From Paracoccus sp. TOH (lineage in GTDB: Bacteria > Pseudomonadota > Alphaproteobacteria > Rhodobacterales > Rhodobacteraceae), in the NCBI RefSeq assembly GCF_030388245.1, contig NZ_CP098361.1:1177001-1241000 (forward strand): a DNA stretch of 64,000 bases, read 5' to 3'. Below, in pieces: positions 57,568 to 64,000 of this stretch (position 1 is the first letter of the stretch; each line of letters opens with the position of its first letter). The notes below the pieces were generated by a model. That model was not told where the DNA came from and ran no database searches. It saw nothing but the letters and a program-made list of their open reading frames with translations. The position numbers and the translations under genes are program-made.

Positions 57568-57789
57568 ATGACTAAGCTGAAACTCGGCCCGCTGCCCGAC
57601 GACAAGCCCGTGAAGATCACCGTAGAGCTACCCGCGCCGCTCCACCGCGATCTGGCCGCCTACGCCGAGGTGCTGGCTCGCGAGACGGGCCAGCCCGCCG
57701 CTGATCCCGTCAGGCTCATTGTGCCGATGCTGGAGCGGTTCATCGCCACGGATCGCGGCTTCACCAAAGCACGGCGAACCGCAAGCTAG
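57568..57789 (+). CDS. DUF2274 protein
   Basis: A 73-residue protein matching DUF2274: KLGPLPDDKPVKITVELPAP followed by LHRDLAAYAEVLARETGQ. It regularly ends the trb operon of such elements. The fold may be a ribbon-helix-helix DNA-binding unit, judged from the strand followed by two helices. Starts two bases after the trbI stop with AGGAGG upstream. Confidence 0.82.
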   Translation: MTKLKLGPLPDDKPVKITVELPAPLHRDLAAYAEVLARETGQPAADPVRLIVPMLERFIATDRGFTKARRTAS

Positions 57790-57802
57790 GACTGCCCGGC
57801 GG

Positions 57803-57871
57803 CAGGGGTGCCGCCAGCGCATCAACACAAATGCGGCACGCTACAGGCCGCCGACTGCCCTCCATGGTTCG
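57803..57871 (+). promoter_or_regulatory. Shared leader, copy B (upstream of the integrase operon)
   Basis: Second copy of the 70-base block seen at 33533-33602, with the inverted repeat GTGCCGC (57808-57814) and GCGGCAC (57833-57839) and the end CTCCATGGTTCG. The next ATG (57926) begins a coupled operon that runs to the serine recombinase. Confidence 0.6.
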
Positions 57872-57925
57872 ACTAATTCCGGGGCCTTCATCGCCCCGGA
57901 ATCCACCAGAACCAAGGAGGATTCC

Positions 57926-58246
57926 ATGTGCGCAGAGCTCCGCCGCGCCCGCAAAGGGCGACCACGACAGCCGGTTCCCGAGACACTTCCCGACGATCTT
58001 TTCGACTATACCGACGAACCCACGCCGGACGGCCGGGAGCGCCGAAGGTCGCCGCTTCGCATCGTCGATGTGGAATCGCTGCCCGTCTTCGACGACTGGC
58101 CGGAGAAGGTTCCGATCACCGAGGCCGAACTTGAAATCTTCGAGCGGTATTTCGGCGATGTTCTCGATCGGCTGTTCGGCCCGATCGACGATCCCGGCGA
58201 TCAGGGCTTGCCGTTGTTATCAACAGATGGTAACAATAAGCCATGA
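57926..58246 (+). CDS. Unknown acidic protein, first gene of the integrase operon
   Basis: A 106-residue protein, not recognised. It has a basic start (AELRRARKGRPRQPVPETLP), then a strongly acidic C-terminal half (LPVFDDWPEKVPITEAELEI, YFGDVLDRLFGPIDDPGD). AAGGAGG lies before the ATG. Its stop overlaps the tumE start (ATGA), so it is translated with the toxin-antitoxin pair and the recombinase. It could be a regulator or recombination accessory protein; this is inferred from place only. Confidence 0.6.
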   Translation: MCAELRRARKGRPRQPVPETLPDDLFDYTDEPTPDGRERRRSPLRIVDVESLPVFDDWPEKVPITEAELEIFERYFGDVLDRLFGPIDDPGDQGLPLLSTDGNNKP

Positions 58247-58596
58247 GCGAGGATCGTGATCCGAGCCTCGACACGCTTCTGGACCTCGACGGACAGGTGC
58301 TTGTTGTCGATCCCGAGGGCGGCCATTGGGTGAAGTTCGTCGTCACCCGCGTTCCGGCATCGCCGGAGAAGCCGCACGGCCTCGATTATTCGCTCACGCT
58401 TCACGGGCCTTCGGGCGAACGGCTGGTCGGCTTCGACAACGCCCACCCGGTCGGCCGAGGCAGGAGGGGCGAGCCGATGGACCATCGGCACCGCCTCCAG
58501 ACCGTGAAGCCCTACGCCTGGGAGGATGCGGCCACGCTGCTGGCCGACTTCTGGCAGGCGGTTGACGCGGTGTTGAAAGAGCGAGGCGTGATATGA
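58243..58596 (+). CDS. TumE-like toxin (DUF6516)
   Basis: A 117-residue protein of the TumE family: GLDYSLTLHGPSGERLVGFD followed by NAH, DHRHRLQTVKPYAWEDAA and the C-terminal TLLADFWQAVDAVLKE match the H/D-rich toxin pattern. Partner TumA follows directly (ATGA overlap). The target of TumE is not known to me. Toxin first, antitoxin second is the order seen in tad-ata-like pairs. Probably it stabilises the element. Confidence 0.75.
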   Translation: MSEDRDPSLDTLLDLDGQVLVVDPEGGHWVKFVVTRVPASPEKPHGLDYSLTLHGPSGERLVGFDNAHPVGRGRRGEPMDHRHRLQTVKPYAWEDAATLLADFWQAVDAVLKERGVI

Positions 58597-58982
58597 CCAC
58601 ATTGAAAGTCGGGATTGCCGACTACGACGAAATGAAGGCCCGCACGATGCGGGTTGCCAGGGGCGAGGAAAAGCCCGCACCCGACGATCCGAAGGTGTGG
58701 TTCACGTCCACGGAATCCTTCGCGCAAATCCTCTCCAGCGGGAACCGCGAGCTGCTGCGTGTCATCCATGAGCAGTCGCCCGGCTCGCTGGAGGAACTAT
58801 CGCGGATCACGGGCCGGACCAAGCCGAGCCTGTCCCGGACCCTCAAGACGATGGCGGGTTACGGCCTTGTCCGCATGGAACCCGGCGAGGGCCGGAAGCT
58901 CATGCCGAAGGTCTTGCACGACCGCGTGGCGCTGGAGCTGCCGCTGATCGAGCGTCAGGCCGCGAAGGGAGGTGCGCTATGA
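58593..58982 (+). CDS. TumA-like antitoxin with HTH
   Basis: A 129-residue protein with a MarR-like winged helix. The region KVWFTSTESFAQILSSGNRE followed by LLRVI is the TumA/HTH-associated lead, and LEELSRITGRTKPSLSRTLK with GLVRMEPGEGRKLMPK is the winged helix. It should neutralise the TumE-like toxin and repress the operon. It overlaps tumE upstream and the recombinase downstream (ATGA at both). Confidence 0.78.
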   Translation: MTTLKVGIADYDEMKARTMRVARGEEKPAPDDPKVWFTSTESFAQILSSGNRELLRVIHEQSPGSLEELSRITGRTKPSLSRTLKTMAGYGLVRMEPGEGRKLMPKVLHDRVALELPLIERQAAKGGAL

Positions 58983-60658
58983 ATATGCAAAGTCCTCATG
59001 TCGCGCTGCGCGCCGCGCTCTATCTGCGCGTCTCGACGGCCCGGCAGGCCGAGCATGACGTGTCGATCCCCGACCAGAAGCGCCAGGGCGAAGCCTATTG
59101 CGAGACGCGCGGCTACCAGCTTGTCGAAACCTTCGTGGAGCCGGGCAACAGCGCCACGAACGACCGCCGCCCCGAGTTCCAGCGGATGATAGAGGCTGCG
59201 ACCGCCAAGCCGGCATCGTTCGATGTCGTCGTGGTTCACAGCTTTTCGCGCTTCTTCCGCGACGAATTTGAAATGGAGTTCTATTACCGCAAGCTGGCGA
59301 AGAACGGCGTGAAGCTGGTTTCGATCACGCAGGAGCTTGGCGACGATCCGATCCACGACATGATGAGGCGGATCATGTCGCTGTTCGACGAATACCAGTC
59401 GAAGGAGAACGCCAAGCACGTCCTGCGCGCCTTGAAGGAAAACGCCCGGCAAGGCTTCTGGAACGGCTCGCTGCCGCCCATCGGCTACCGCGTCGTCGAT
59501 GCCGAGCAGCGCGGCGCGAAGATGAAGAAGAAGCTGGAGATTGACCCGCTCCATGCCGACACCGTGCGGCTGATCTTCCGCCTCGCATCGGAAGGCGATG
59601 GCACGTCCGGCCCCATGGGCGTCAAGAACATCGTCAACCACCTGAACAAGCACCGCATGTTCACACGCAACGGCGGGCGTTGGGGCATCGGCCAGCTTCA
59701 CTGTGTCCTGACCCGGCGCACCTATATCGGTGAGCATCGCTTCAATCGCCGTTCCAAGAAGGGCGAGGTGAAGCCCGAGGAAGAAGTCGTCACCGTCGCG
59801 GTGCCGCCGCTGATCGACCTTGAGATATTCGAGGCCGTTCAGCACCGCTTGCAGGTCAACAATCCCAAGGTGACGCCGCCCCGCGTCGTCAGCGGCCCGA
59901 ACCTGCTGACCGGCATTTGCCATTGCGGCAATTGCGGCGGGGCCATGACGCTGCGCACCGGCAAGAACGGCCGCTATCGCTATTATGCCTGCTCGATCCG
60001 GGCGCGGCAGGGCGAAACCGGCTGCAAGGGCCGGGCGATCCCCATGGACAAGCTCGACCGCATCGTGGTCAGCCATATCGAGGAAAGGCTACTCGACCCC
60101 GAGCGGATCGAAGACATTCTCGCCTCGCTTCTGGATCGCCGTCAGGAGGGCGTCGAGCGGCGCAGCCAGCACATCGCCGAGTTGAACCAGCGCGCGGCCG
60201 AAGCCGACAACCGCCTCAAGCGCCTCTACGACGCCATAGAAGCCGGTTCACTCGACCCGGCCGAGTCCTCGCTTGGCGAGCGCATCGCGGGCCTCACGGC
60301 GCTTCGGGATCAGGCACGGGCCGACGCCGCGCGGATCGAAGCCATGCTCGCCAGCTCCACCCACCAGCGCCTCACAGGGGCAGCCGTGCGGGAACTGGCG
60401 AGCGAAGCGCGCACCCGGCTCCGGCTCGATAAGGGCGGCTATCGGCGGGATCACGTCCGGGCCTTCGCCCAGCGTGTCGAGGTCGCGGACGATGCGATCT
60501 ATCTCAAAGGGAACAAAAACGTCCTGTTGCGGACGCTGGTAGCCACCAAGGGAGGGAAAACGGCGGGAATCGGCGTTCCCGGTTTTATACCGAAGTGGCG
60601 GAAGCGGTGGGATTCGAACCCACGGTGCGGTTCCCCGCACGCTAGTTTTCAAGACTAG
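58979..60658 (+). CDS. Large serine recombinase (integrase of the element)
   Basis: A 559-residue recombinase. The catalytic domain has ALYLRVSTARQAEHDVSIPD with nucleophile Ser19, and VVVHSFSRFFRDEFEMEFYY. A recombinase domain and zinc ribbon follow (CHCGNCGGAM, later YYACSIRARQGETGCKG), then a coiled coil (RRSQHIAELNQRAAEADNRL). The last residues (WDSNPRCGSPHASFQD) are encoded by the tRNA-Ser gene read backwards. In the excised circle the frame would read TGA just after WRKR, so this tail exists only in the integrated form. It is coupled to tumA. Confidence 0.92.
   Translation: MNMQSPHVALRAALYLRVSTARQAEHDVSIPDQKRQGEAYCETRGYQLVETFVEPGNSATNDRRPEFQRMIEAATAKPASFDVVVVHSFSRFFRDEFEMEFYYRKLAKNGVKLVSITQELGDDPIHDMMRRIMSLFDEYQSKENAKHVLRALKENARQGFWNGSLPPIGYRVVDAEQRGAKMKKKLEIDPLHADTVRLIFRLASEGDGTSGPMGVKNIVNHLNKHRMFTRNGGRWGIGQLHCVLTRRTYIGEHRFNRRSKKGEVKPEEEVVTVAVPPLIDLEIFEAVQHRLQVNNPKVTPPRVVSGPNLLTGICHCGNCGGAMTLRTGKNGRYRYYACSIRARQGETGCKGRAIPMDKLDRIVVSHIEERLLDPERIEDILASLLDRRQEGVERRSQHIAELNQRAAEADNRLKRLYDAIEAGSLDPAESSLGERIAGLTALRDQARADAARIEAMLASSTHQRLTGAAVRELASEARTRLRLDKGGYRRDHVRAFAQRVEVADDAIYLKGNKNVLLRTLVATKGGKTAGIGVPGFIPKWRKRWDSNPRCGSPHASFQD
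60596..60609 (+). repeat. attR: 3' end of tRNA-Ser
   Basis: TGGCGGAAGCGGTG, identical to 28242-28255. It lies within the tRNA-Ser gene (opposite strand) and within the recombinase frame. Joining this core to 28256 gives tgg-cgg-aag-cgg-tga, a stop codon for the recombinase; joining 28241 to the core restores the chromosome with an intact tRNA. Confidence 0.78.
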
Positions 60659-60685
60659 AGCCTTAAACCACTCGGCCACGCTTCC
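60596..60685 (-). tRNA. tRNA-Ser (anticodon UGA)
   Basis: A 90-base tRNA on the minus strand. Acceptor GGAAGCG pairs with CGCTTCC, followed by G and an encoded CCA. The anticodon stem CTAGT/ACTAG holds the loop CTTGAAA with anticodon UGA. A long variable arm (CGTGCGGGGAACCGCACC) identifies a serine tRNA, and GGTTCGAATCC is the T arm. It is intact despite serving as the element's integration site. Confidence 0.97.
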
Positions 60686-60884
60686 GTTCCACCGCAAGGC
60701 TCACCGCACCGGACAGACATTCCGGCTCGGCCAGCTTACGACGGCTTTCCCGAAACGAAACGACCTGCCCGTCTGTCCCGGTGAAAAGCTTGATCGAGAT
60801 AAGCGCATGGCCCAGCCAGAGCAAGGCGGAATTCCGCGGCATTCGACATGCCCTGCCACCGGCGCACTCGCCAAAAGCCGTCGC

Positions 60885-62207
60885 TTACACCGGAATCCCC
60901 GGCAAGCGCAGCACCGCCCGCAACCCGCCCAGATCGGAGCGCTCCAGTGCCAGCCCGCCGCCATGCAGCGCCGCCAAGTCGGCGACGATGGCAAGGCCGA
61001 GGCCGGCGCCGGGCGGGCCGGCCTCGTCCAGGCGGGCGCCGCGGGTCAGAGCAAGCGCATGATCCTCGGCCGACATCCCGGGGCCGTCATCCTCGATCAG
61101 CAGGCGCAGACTTTCGCCCTCGGCCCGTGCGGACAGGCGAATGCGACTGCCGGCCCATTTCACGGCGTTCTCGACCAGGTTGCCCAGCATCTCCTCGAGA
61201 TCCTGTCGCTCGCCGGCGAAGGCGGCCGCGGGGGGGATGGCCAGATCGACCGCCAGCCCCGCGTCCAGGATCGGGCCGCGCAGCACCAGCAGGATGTCGT
61301 CGACCACCGGGGCAAGCGGGGTGCGCTGGCCCAGCAGCCGCGGTGCGGCCGAACTGCGGGCGCGGCGCAGATGCCAGCCGATCTGGCGGTCCATGCGGGC
61401 GATCAGCGCATGGCCGGGATGTTCGGCGGGCAGGGCATTGTCCAGCGCCGCCAGCGGCGTCTTCAGCGAATGCGCCAGGTTTCCGACATGCTCGCGCGAG
61501 CGGGCCAGCACGGCGCGGTTCTGTTCCAGCAGCGCGTTGATCTCGGCCGCGACGGGGCGCAGCTCGGCCACGGCGGGCAGGGGCAGCGTCTCGGTCCGGC
61601 CTGCGCGGATCGCCCGGATGTCCCGGCCCAGCCGGTCCAGGCTGCGCAGCCCGGCCGCGACCTGCAGCACGCTGGCCAGCGCCAGCGCCAGCCCCAGCAC
61701 CGCAAGCGAGACGGCCAGCGGCCGGCGCAGGCGGGACAGGCTCGCCTCGATCTCGGCCCGCGGCGCGGTCACCGTCACCGCCAGCGCCGAGCCGTTGTCG
61801 GGCAGGGTGAAGCGATGATGGGTCACGCGCAGCGCCTCGCCCTCGGGTCCGATGCCGCGACCGCCCTGCACCTCCGCATCGGGCGGCTTCAGCACATTGT
61901 CGAACAGCGAGGGCGATTTTTCCATCGCCGTGCCGTCCTGGCTCAGCTGCCAGAACCAGCCCGAAAGCGGCCGGTCGAAGCGCGGATCGGCGGGAACAGG
62001 ACCGGCGATCAACCGCCCGCCGGCGTCGATCGAGGCGCCGGCGATCAGGGCCTCGGCCACGGCCTCGGTCTCGGCATCGAAGCGGCCGGTGACGAAATCC
62101 TCGAGGATGGCGGCGAGCGCCAGGTAGCCGGCCAGCAGCGCCACCCCGGTCAGCGCCGCCCCGAGCCCGATCAGCCGTGCGCGGATGGAATCGCGGGGCA
62201 GGATCAA
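60885..62207 (-). CDS. Sensor histidine kinase
   Basis: A 440-residue membrane kinase. Two N-terminal helices (LGAALTGVALLAGYLALAAI and LAVSLAVLGLALALASVLQV) flank a periplasmic sensor of about 120 residues. HAMP follows, then the phosphorylated His in VGNLAHSLKTPLAALDNA, the N box NLVENAVKWAG and the G boxes DDGPGM and GAGLGLAIVADLAALHGG. It resembles PhoQ/QseC-type sensors. It overlaps the response regulator by four bases. Signal unknown, possibly a cation or peptide, given the PepSY gene. Confidence 0.92.
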   Translation of the reverse strand: MILPRDSIRARLIGLGAALTGVALLAGYLALAAILEDFVTGRFDAETEAVAEALIAGASIDAGGRLIAGPVPADPRFDRPLSGWFWQLSQDGTAMEKSPSLFDNVLKPPDAEVQGGRGIGPEGEALRVTHHRFTLPDNGSALAVTVTAPRAEIEASLSRLRRPLAVSLAVLGLALALASVLQVAAGLRSLDRLGRDIRAIRAGRTETLPLPAVAELRPVAAEINALLEQNRAVLARSREHVGNLAHSLKTPLAALDNALPAEHPGHALIARMDRQIGWHLRRARSSAAPRLLGQRTPLAPVVDDILLVLRGPILDAGLAVDLAIPPAAAFAGERQDLEEMLGNLVENAVKWAGSRIRLSARAEGESLRLLIEDDGPGMSAEDHALALTRGARLDEAGPPGAGLGLAIVADLAALHGGGLALERSDLGGLRAVLRLPGIPV

Positions 62208-62866
62208 GCGGCGGTCCTCAACACATAGCCCTCGCCGCGCCGGGTTTCGATCAGGCCCTCGCCGATCTTCCTGCGCAGGCGGCCGATCACCACCTCGATG
62301 GACTTGAAGTCGCGGTCGGCGGCGGAATCATAAAGATGGTCGGACAGTTCGCTGCGGCTGACCACGCGGTTCTGGTGGTGGATCAGATAGGACAGGATGC
62401 GCGTCTCGAACCCCGTCAGCTTCAGCGCCATGCCGTTGCGGGTGATGACGCCAAGCTGGGTGTCGAGCCGCAGCGGCCCGGCCTTGATCACCGCCTGGGC
62501 ATGGCCGGCGGCGCGGCGCACCAGGGTCTGGGCGCGGATCACCACCTCCTCCAGCCGGAAGGGCTTTACCGCGTAATCGTCGGCGCCGGCGCGGAAGCCC
62601 GCCACCTTGTCGGTCCAGTCGCCGCGCGCGGTCAGGATCAGCACCGGCATGGTCACGCCGCCCTCGCGCCAGCGGGTCAGCACCTCGAGCCCCGGAATGC
62701 CCGGCAGGCCCAGGTCAAGCACGGCAAGGTCATAGGTCTCGGTCGCACCGAGGAACTCGCCCTGCGTGCCGTCCACGGCCAGGTCGCAGGCAAAGCCGCC
62801 GTCGCGCATGGCCTGGGCGAGTTGGGCGGACAGCGTGGGATCGTCCTCGACGATCAGGCATTTCAT
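62204..62866 (-). CDS. OmpR-family response regulator
   Basis: A 220-residue regulator. The receiver has the acidic pocket EDD (residues 7-9), phospho-acceptor Asp51 in LAVLDLGLPG, and Lys in AVKPF. The winged HTH ends KIGEGLIETRRGEGYVLRTA. It sits between the PepSY gene and the kinase with ATGA overlaps on both sides, so the three form one operon. Confidence 0.95.
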   Translation of the reverse strand: MKCLIVEDDPTLSAQLAQAMRDGGFACDLAVDGTQGEFLGATETYDLAVLDLGLPGIPGLEVLTRWREGGVTMPVLILTARGDWTDKVAGFRAGADDYAVKPFRLEEVVIRAQTLVRRAAGHAQAVIKAGPLRLDTQLGVITRNGMALKLTGFETRILSYLIHHQNRVVSRSELSDHLYDSAADRDFKSIEVVIGRLRRKIGEGLIETRRGEGYVLRTAA

Positions 62867-63261
62867 GGCTCGGGCCCTTTCCGGCGGGCTTCGGTCAGCC
62901 CGGCACCCGCCACCTCCAGGAAATCGCCGCTATGCGCGTCCAGCCGGACCACCAGCACGTCGCGCGCCGGCGTCAGCAGCCGCAGCTGATGCACCAGCAC
63001 CACGCCGCGGTCGCGTTCCTGCGGCGTGGGCGGGACCAGGCGGGCGGCGATCAGCCGGCCCCGGAACCGCTCCTGCACGATCTGGGCGGCGCGTTTCAGC
63101 GGCAGGATGCGGTCGTCCTGCCGGCCGAGCGCCTCGAATTCCGGCTCCCATTCCTCGGCCCGGGGACCGTCGCGGTCGTGGCCGCGATCCTCGGCCCGGG
63201 CGGGCGAGGTCAGGGCCAGGACAGCCAGCAGAAGCAGGGCGGGGATGCGCGGGCGGATCAT
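62863..63261 (-). CDS. PepSY-domain secreted protein
   Basis: A 132-residue periplasmic protein. The signal peptide is MIRPRIPALLLLAVLALTSPARA; the mature part has a charged start (EDRGHDRDGPRAEEW) and one PepSY domain (ILPLKRAAQIVQERFRGRLI ... VRLDAHSGDFLEVAG). PepSY proteins next to two-component systems may modulate the sensor. The start at 63261 fits the signal peptide; an in-frame ATG at 63288 does not. It is the first gene of the operon and divergent from 63388. Confidence 0.85.
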   Translation of the reverse strand: MIRPRIPALLLLAVLALTSPARAEDRGHDRDGPRAEEWEPEFEALGRQDDRILPLKRAAQIVQERFRGRLIAARLVPPTPQERDRGVVLVHQLRLLTPARDVLVVRLDAHSGDFLEVAGAGLTEARRKGPEP

Positions 63262-63387
63262 GGTCCCTATGTAATCGCGCAATTCCAAACGAAAGCCAAA
63301 CGGGCCGTTGATCTTTGGTTGGTCGGCCGGAGGCTATTGATCGATTCGCATTGGGGGCCCTGTGGCCCCGATAGGAAGGAACCAGAA

Positions 63388-64000
63388 ATGAGCAGAACAT
63401 TCCCGACCTCGATCGCGCTTTCGGCCCTGCTGGCGGTGCTGGCCGCACCGGCCATGGCGCAGGACACCGCGCCCGCCCCGCAACCCCCGGCCGCCGCCGA
63501 AACGCAGGCCGGAACGCAGGCCGAGGCGCCGTTGCCCAAGGCGCTGCAGGATGCCGGCCTGACCGATGTCACCCGCAAGCGCGGCCCGCATGGCGGCACC
63601 CGGATCGAAGCCAAGCTGCCCGACGGCAGCCGGATCGGCGTCATGCTGGACGACAAGGGCCAGTTGCGCGGCCTGCGGGCCAAGGGCGAGGCGGCGCTGC
63701 CGCGGGCGCTGGTCGAGCAACTGGTGCCGCAGGCGGTGCGCGACAGCGCCGTCTATGCCGAGCTGGGCACGCTGAAGGCGGTGTTCTCGGGCCAGCGCGG
63801 CGTGATGCTGGCCGGGCAGGACGGCGATAGGAACAAGGTACGCGCCGCCTTCGCCGAGGACGGGACGTTGCTGCGCTTCGGCCGCGGCGATGACGACCGG
63901 CCGGGTTTCCGCGACCGGGATGCGCGCCACGACCGGAAGGGCGACCACCACCGCCGCCATCACCGCGACGACGACCGCGGCTGGCATCGCGAAGGCCGGG
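63388..64000 (+). CDS. Secreted protein, PepSY-like, His/Asp/Arg-rich tail (3' end outside window)
   Basis: The first 204 residues are present. Signal peptide MSRTFPTSIALSALLAVLAA with cleavage after PAMA, a Pro/Ala linker, a region like a PepSY half (GGTRIEAKLPDGSRIGVMLD, DKGQLRGLRAKGEAAL), then a very charged stretch of Asp, Arg and His (about residues 170-204), which may bind metal. GGAAGGAACCAG precedes the ATG. The gene is divergent from the PepSY-regulator operon across 126 bases and may be its target. Confidence 0.7.
   Translation, partial: MSRTFPTSIALSALLAVLAAPAMAQDTAPAPQPPAAAETQAGTQAEAPLPKALQDAGLTDVTRKRGPHGGTRIEAKLPDGSRIGVMLDDKGQLRGLRAKGEAALPRALVEQLVPQAVRDSAVYAELGTLKAVFSGQRGVMLAGQDGDRNKVRAAFAEDGTLLRFGRGDDDRPGFRDRDARHDRKGDHHRRHHRDDDRGWHREGR

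Larger units (their letters stand above)
28242..60609. mobile_element. Integrative and conjugative element in tRNA-Ser(UGA)
   Basis: About 32.4 kb bounded by a 14-bp direct repeat matching the tRNA-Ser 3' end. It contains a large serine recombinase beside the tRNA, a relaxase, the coupling protein TraG, a full Trb-type T4SS gene set, a RepA-type initiator with iterons, ardA, a C5 methyltransferase, a toxin-antitoxin pair, a defence module and a cargo block. Loss of the segment between the repeats would restore an intact tRNA gene. trbL carries a frameshift, so transfer may be impaired. Confidence 0.88.

Noticed and set aside
58214-58236. Inverted repeat TTGTTA...TAACAA before tumE, considered as operator or DnaA site
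   Set aside because: It lies within the coding end of the upstream gene in a chain of coupled genes. Evidence is too weak.

Overview
The window looks like an alphaproteobacterial chromosome of the Rhodobacteraceae, most likely Paracoccus or a close relative. The DNA is GC-rich throughout. It has the pairing pyrG-secG-cobQ, a fused ArtM/HisQM-type amino-acid ABC operon ending in a glutamine-synthetase-like gene, and an ETC complex I (NDUFS4-type) gene. This is a judgement from gene content; no database search was possible.

Left chromosomal part (1-27.2 kb). This is ordinary core genome: an M19 dipeptidase (cut by the window edge), a monooxygenase-fold protein, an orphan ParA ATPase, an I78 inhibitor-like lipoprotein, uvrB, an NDUFS4-like subunit, a five-gene amino-acid ABC transporter plus GS-like operon (9473 down to 4827), a TerB-like protein, DUF1330, polyphosphate kinase 2, pyrG, secG, cobQ, an SDR, a DUF1284 protein, gltA, gltX, a ComEC-type protein, an H-NOX-fold protein coupled to a GGDEF cyclase, a peptide-binding protein coupled to an entericidin-like lipoprotein and a CsbD-like protein, a probable small RNA, and 3-hydroxybutyrate dehydrogenase.

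Junction debris (27.2-28.24 kb). Remnants of an ArsR regulator, an SRPBCC/AHSA1 protein, an ardA copy and a tyrosine integrase N-terminus are jammed together.

Integrative and conjugative element (28242-60609, about 32.4 kb). It is bounded by a 14-bp direct repeat equal to the 3' end of a tRNA-Ser(UGA) gene. From left to right it carries: a low-GC TIR + SLOG + DUF1863/ThsB-like gene set that looks like a split Thoeris-type anti-phage system; ardA; a frameshifted DUF6499/DUF2285 gene; a highly structured non-coding block; an AlpA-like HTH gene, a RepA-type initiator with iterons and DnaA-like boxes inside its 3' end, and a C5 cytosine methyltransferase; DUF2840, the TraF peptidase, DUF736, a lytic transglycosylase, an oriT-like region and a DUF3363-type relaxase; a cargo block (LysR, MFS exporter, F420-type reductase, LysR); traG, a CopG-like gene and a complete trbBCDEJKLFGI set in which trbL carries a frameshift; DUF2274; and a coupled operon of an unknown gene, a TumE/TumA toxin-antitoxin pair and a large serine recombinase ending inside the tRNA gene. 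In the predicted excised circle the recombinase would gain a stop codon exactly at the att core, which strongly supports the assigned boundaries. The integrase operon and the replication operon share an approximately 70-bp leader with the same inverted repeat.

Right chromosomal part (60.6-64 kb). tRNA-Ser(UGA), a histidine kinase/response regulator/PepSY operon, and a divergent secreted protein cut by the window edge.

How the pieces fit: the element appears to be a T4SS-type ICE with its own replication module, addiction, antirestriction and DNA methylation functions, plus a defence island placed at the end furthest from its integrase.
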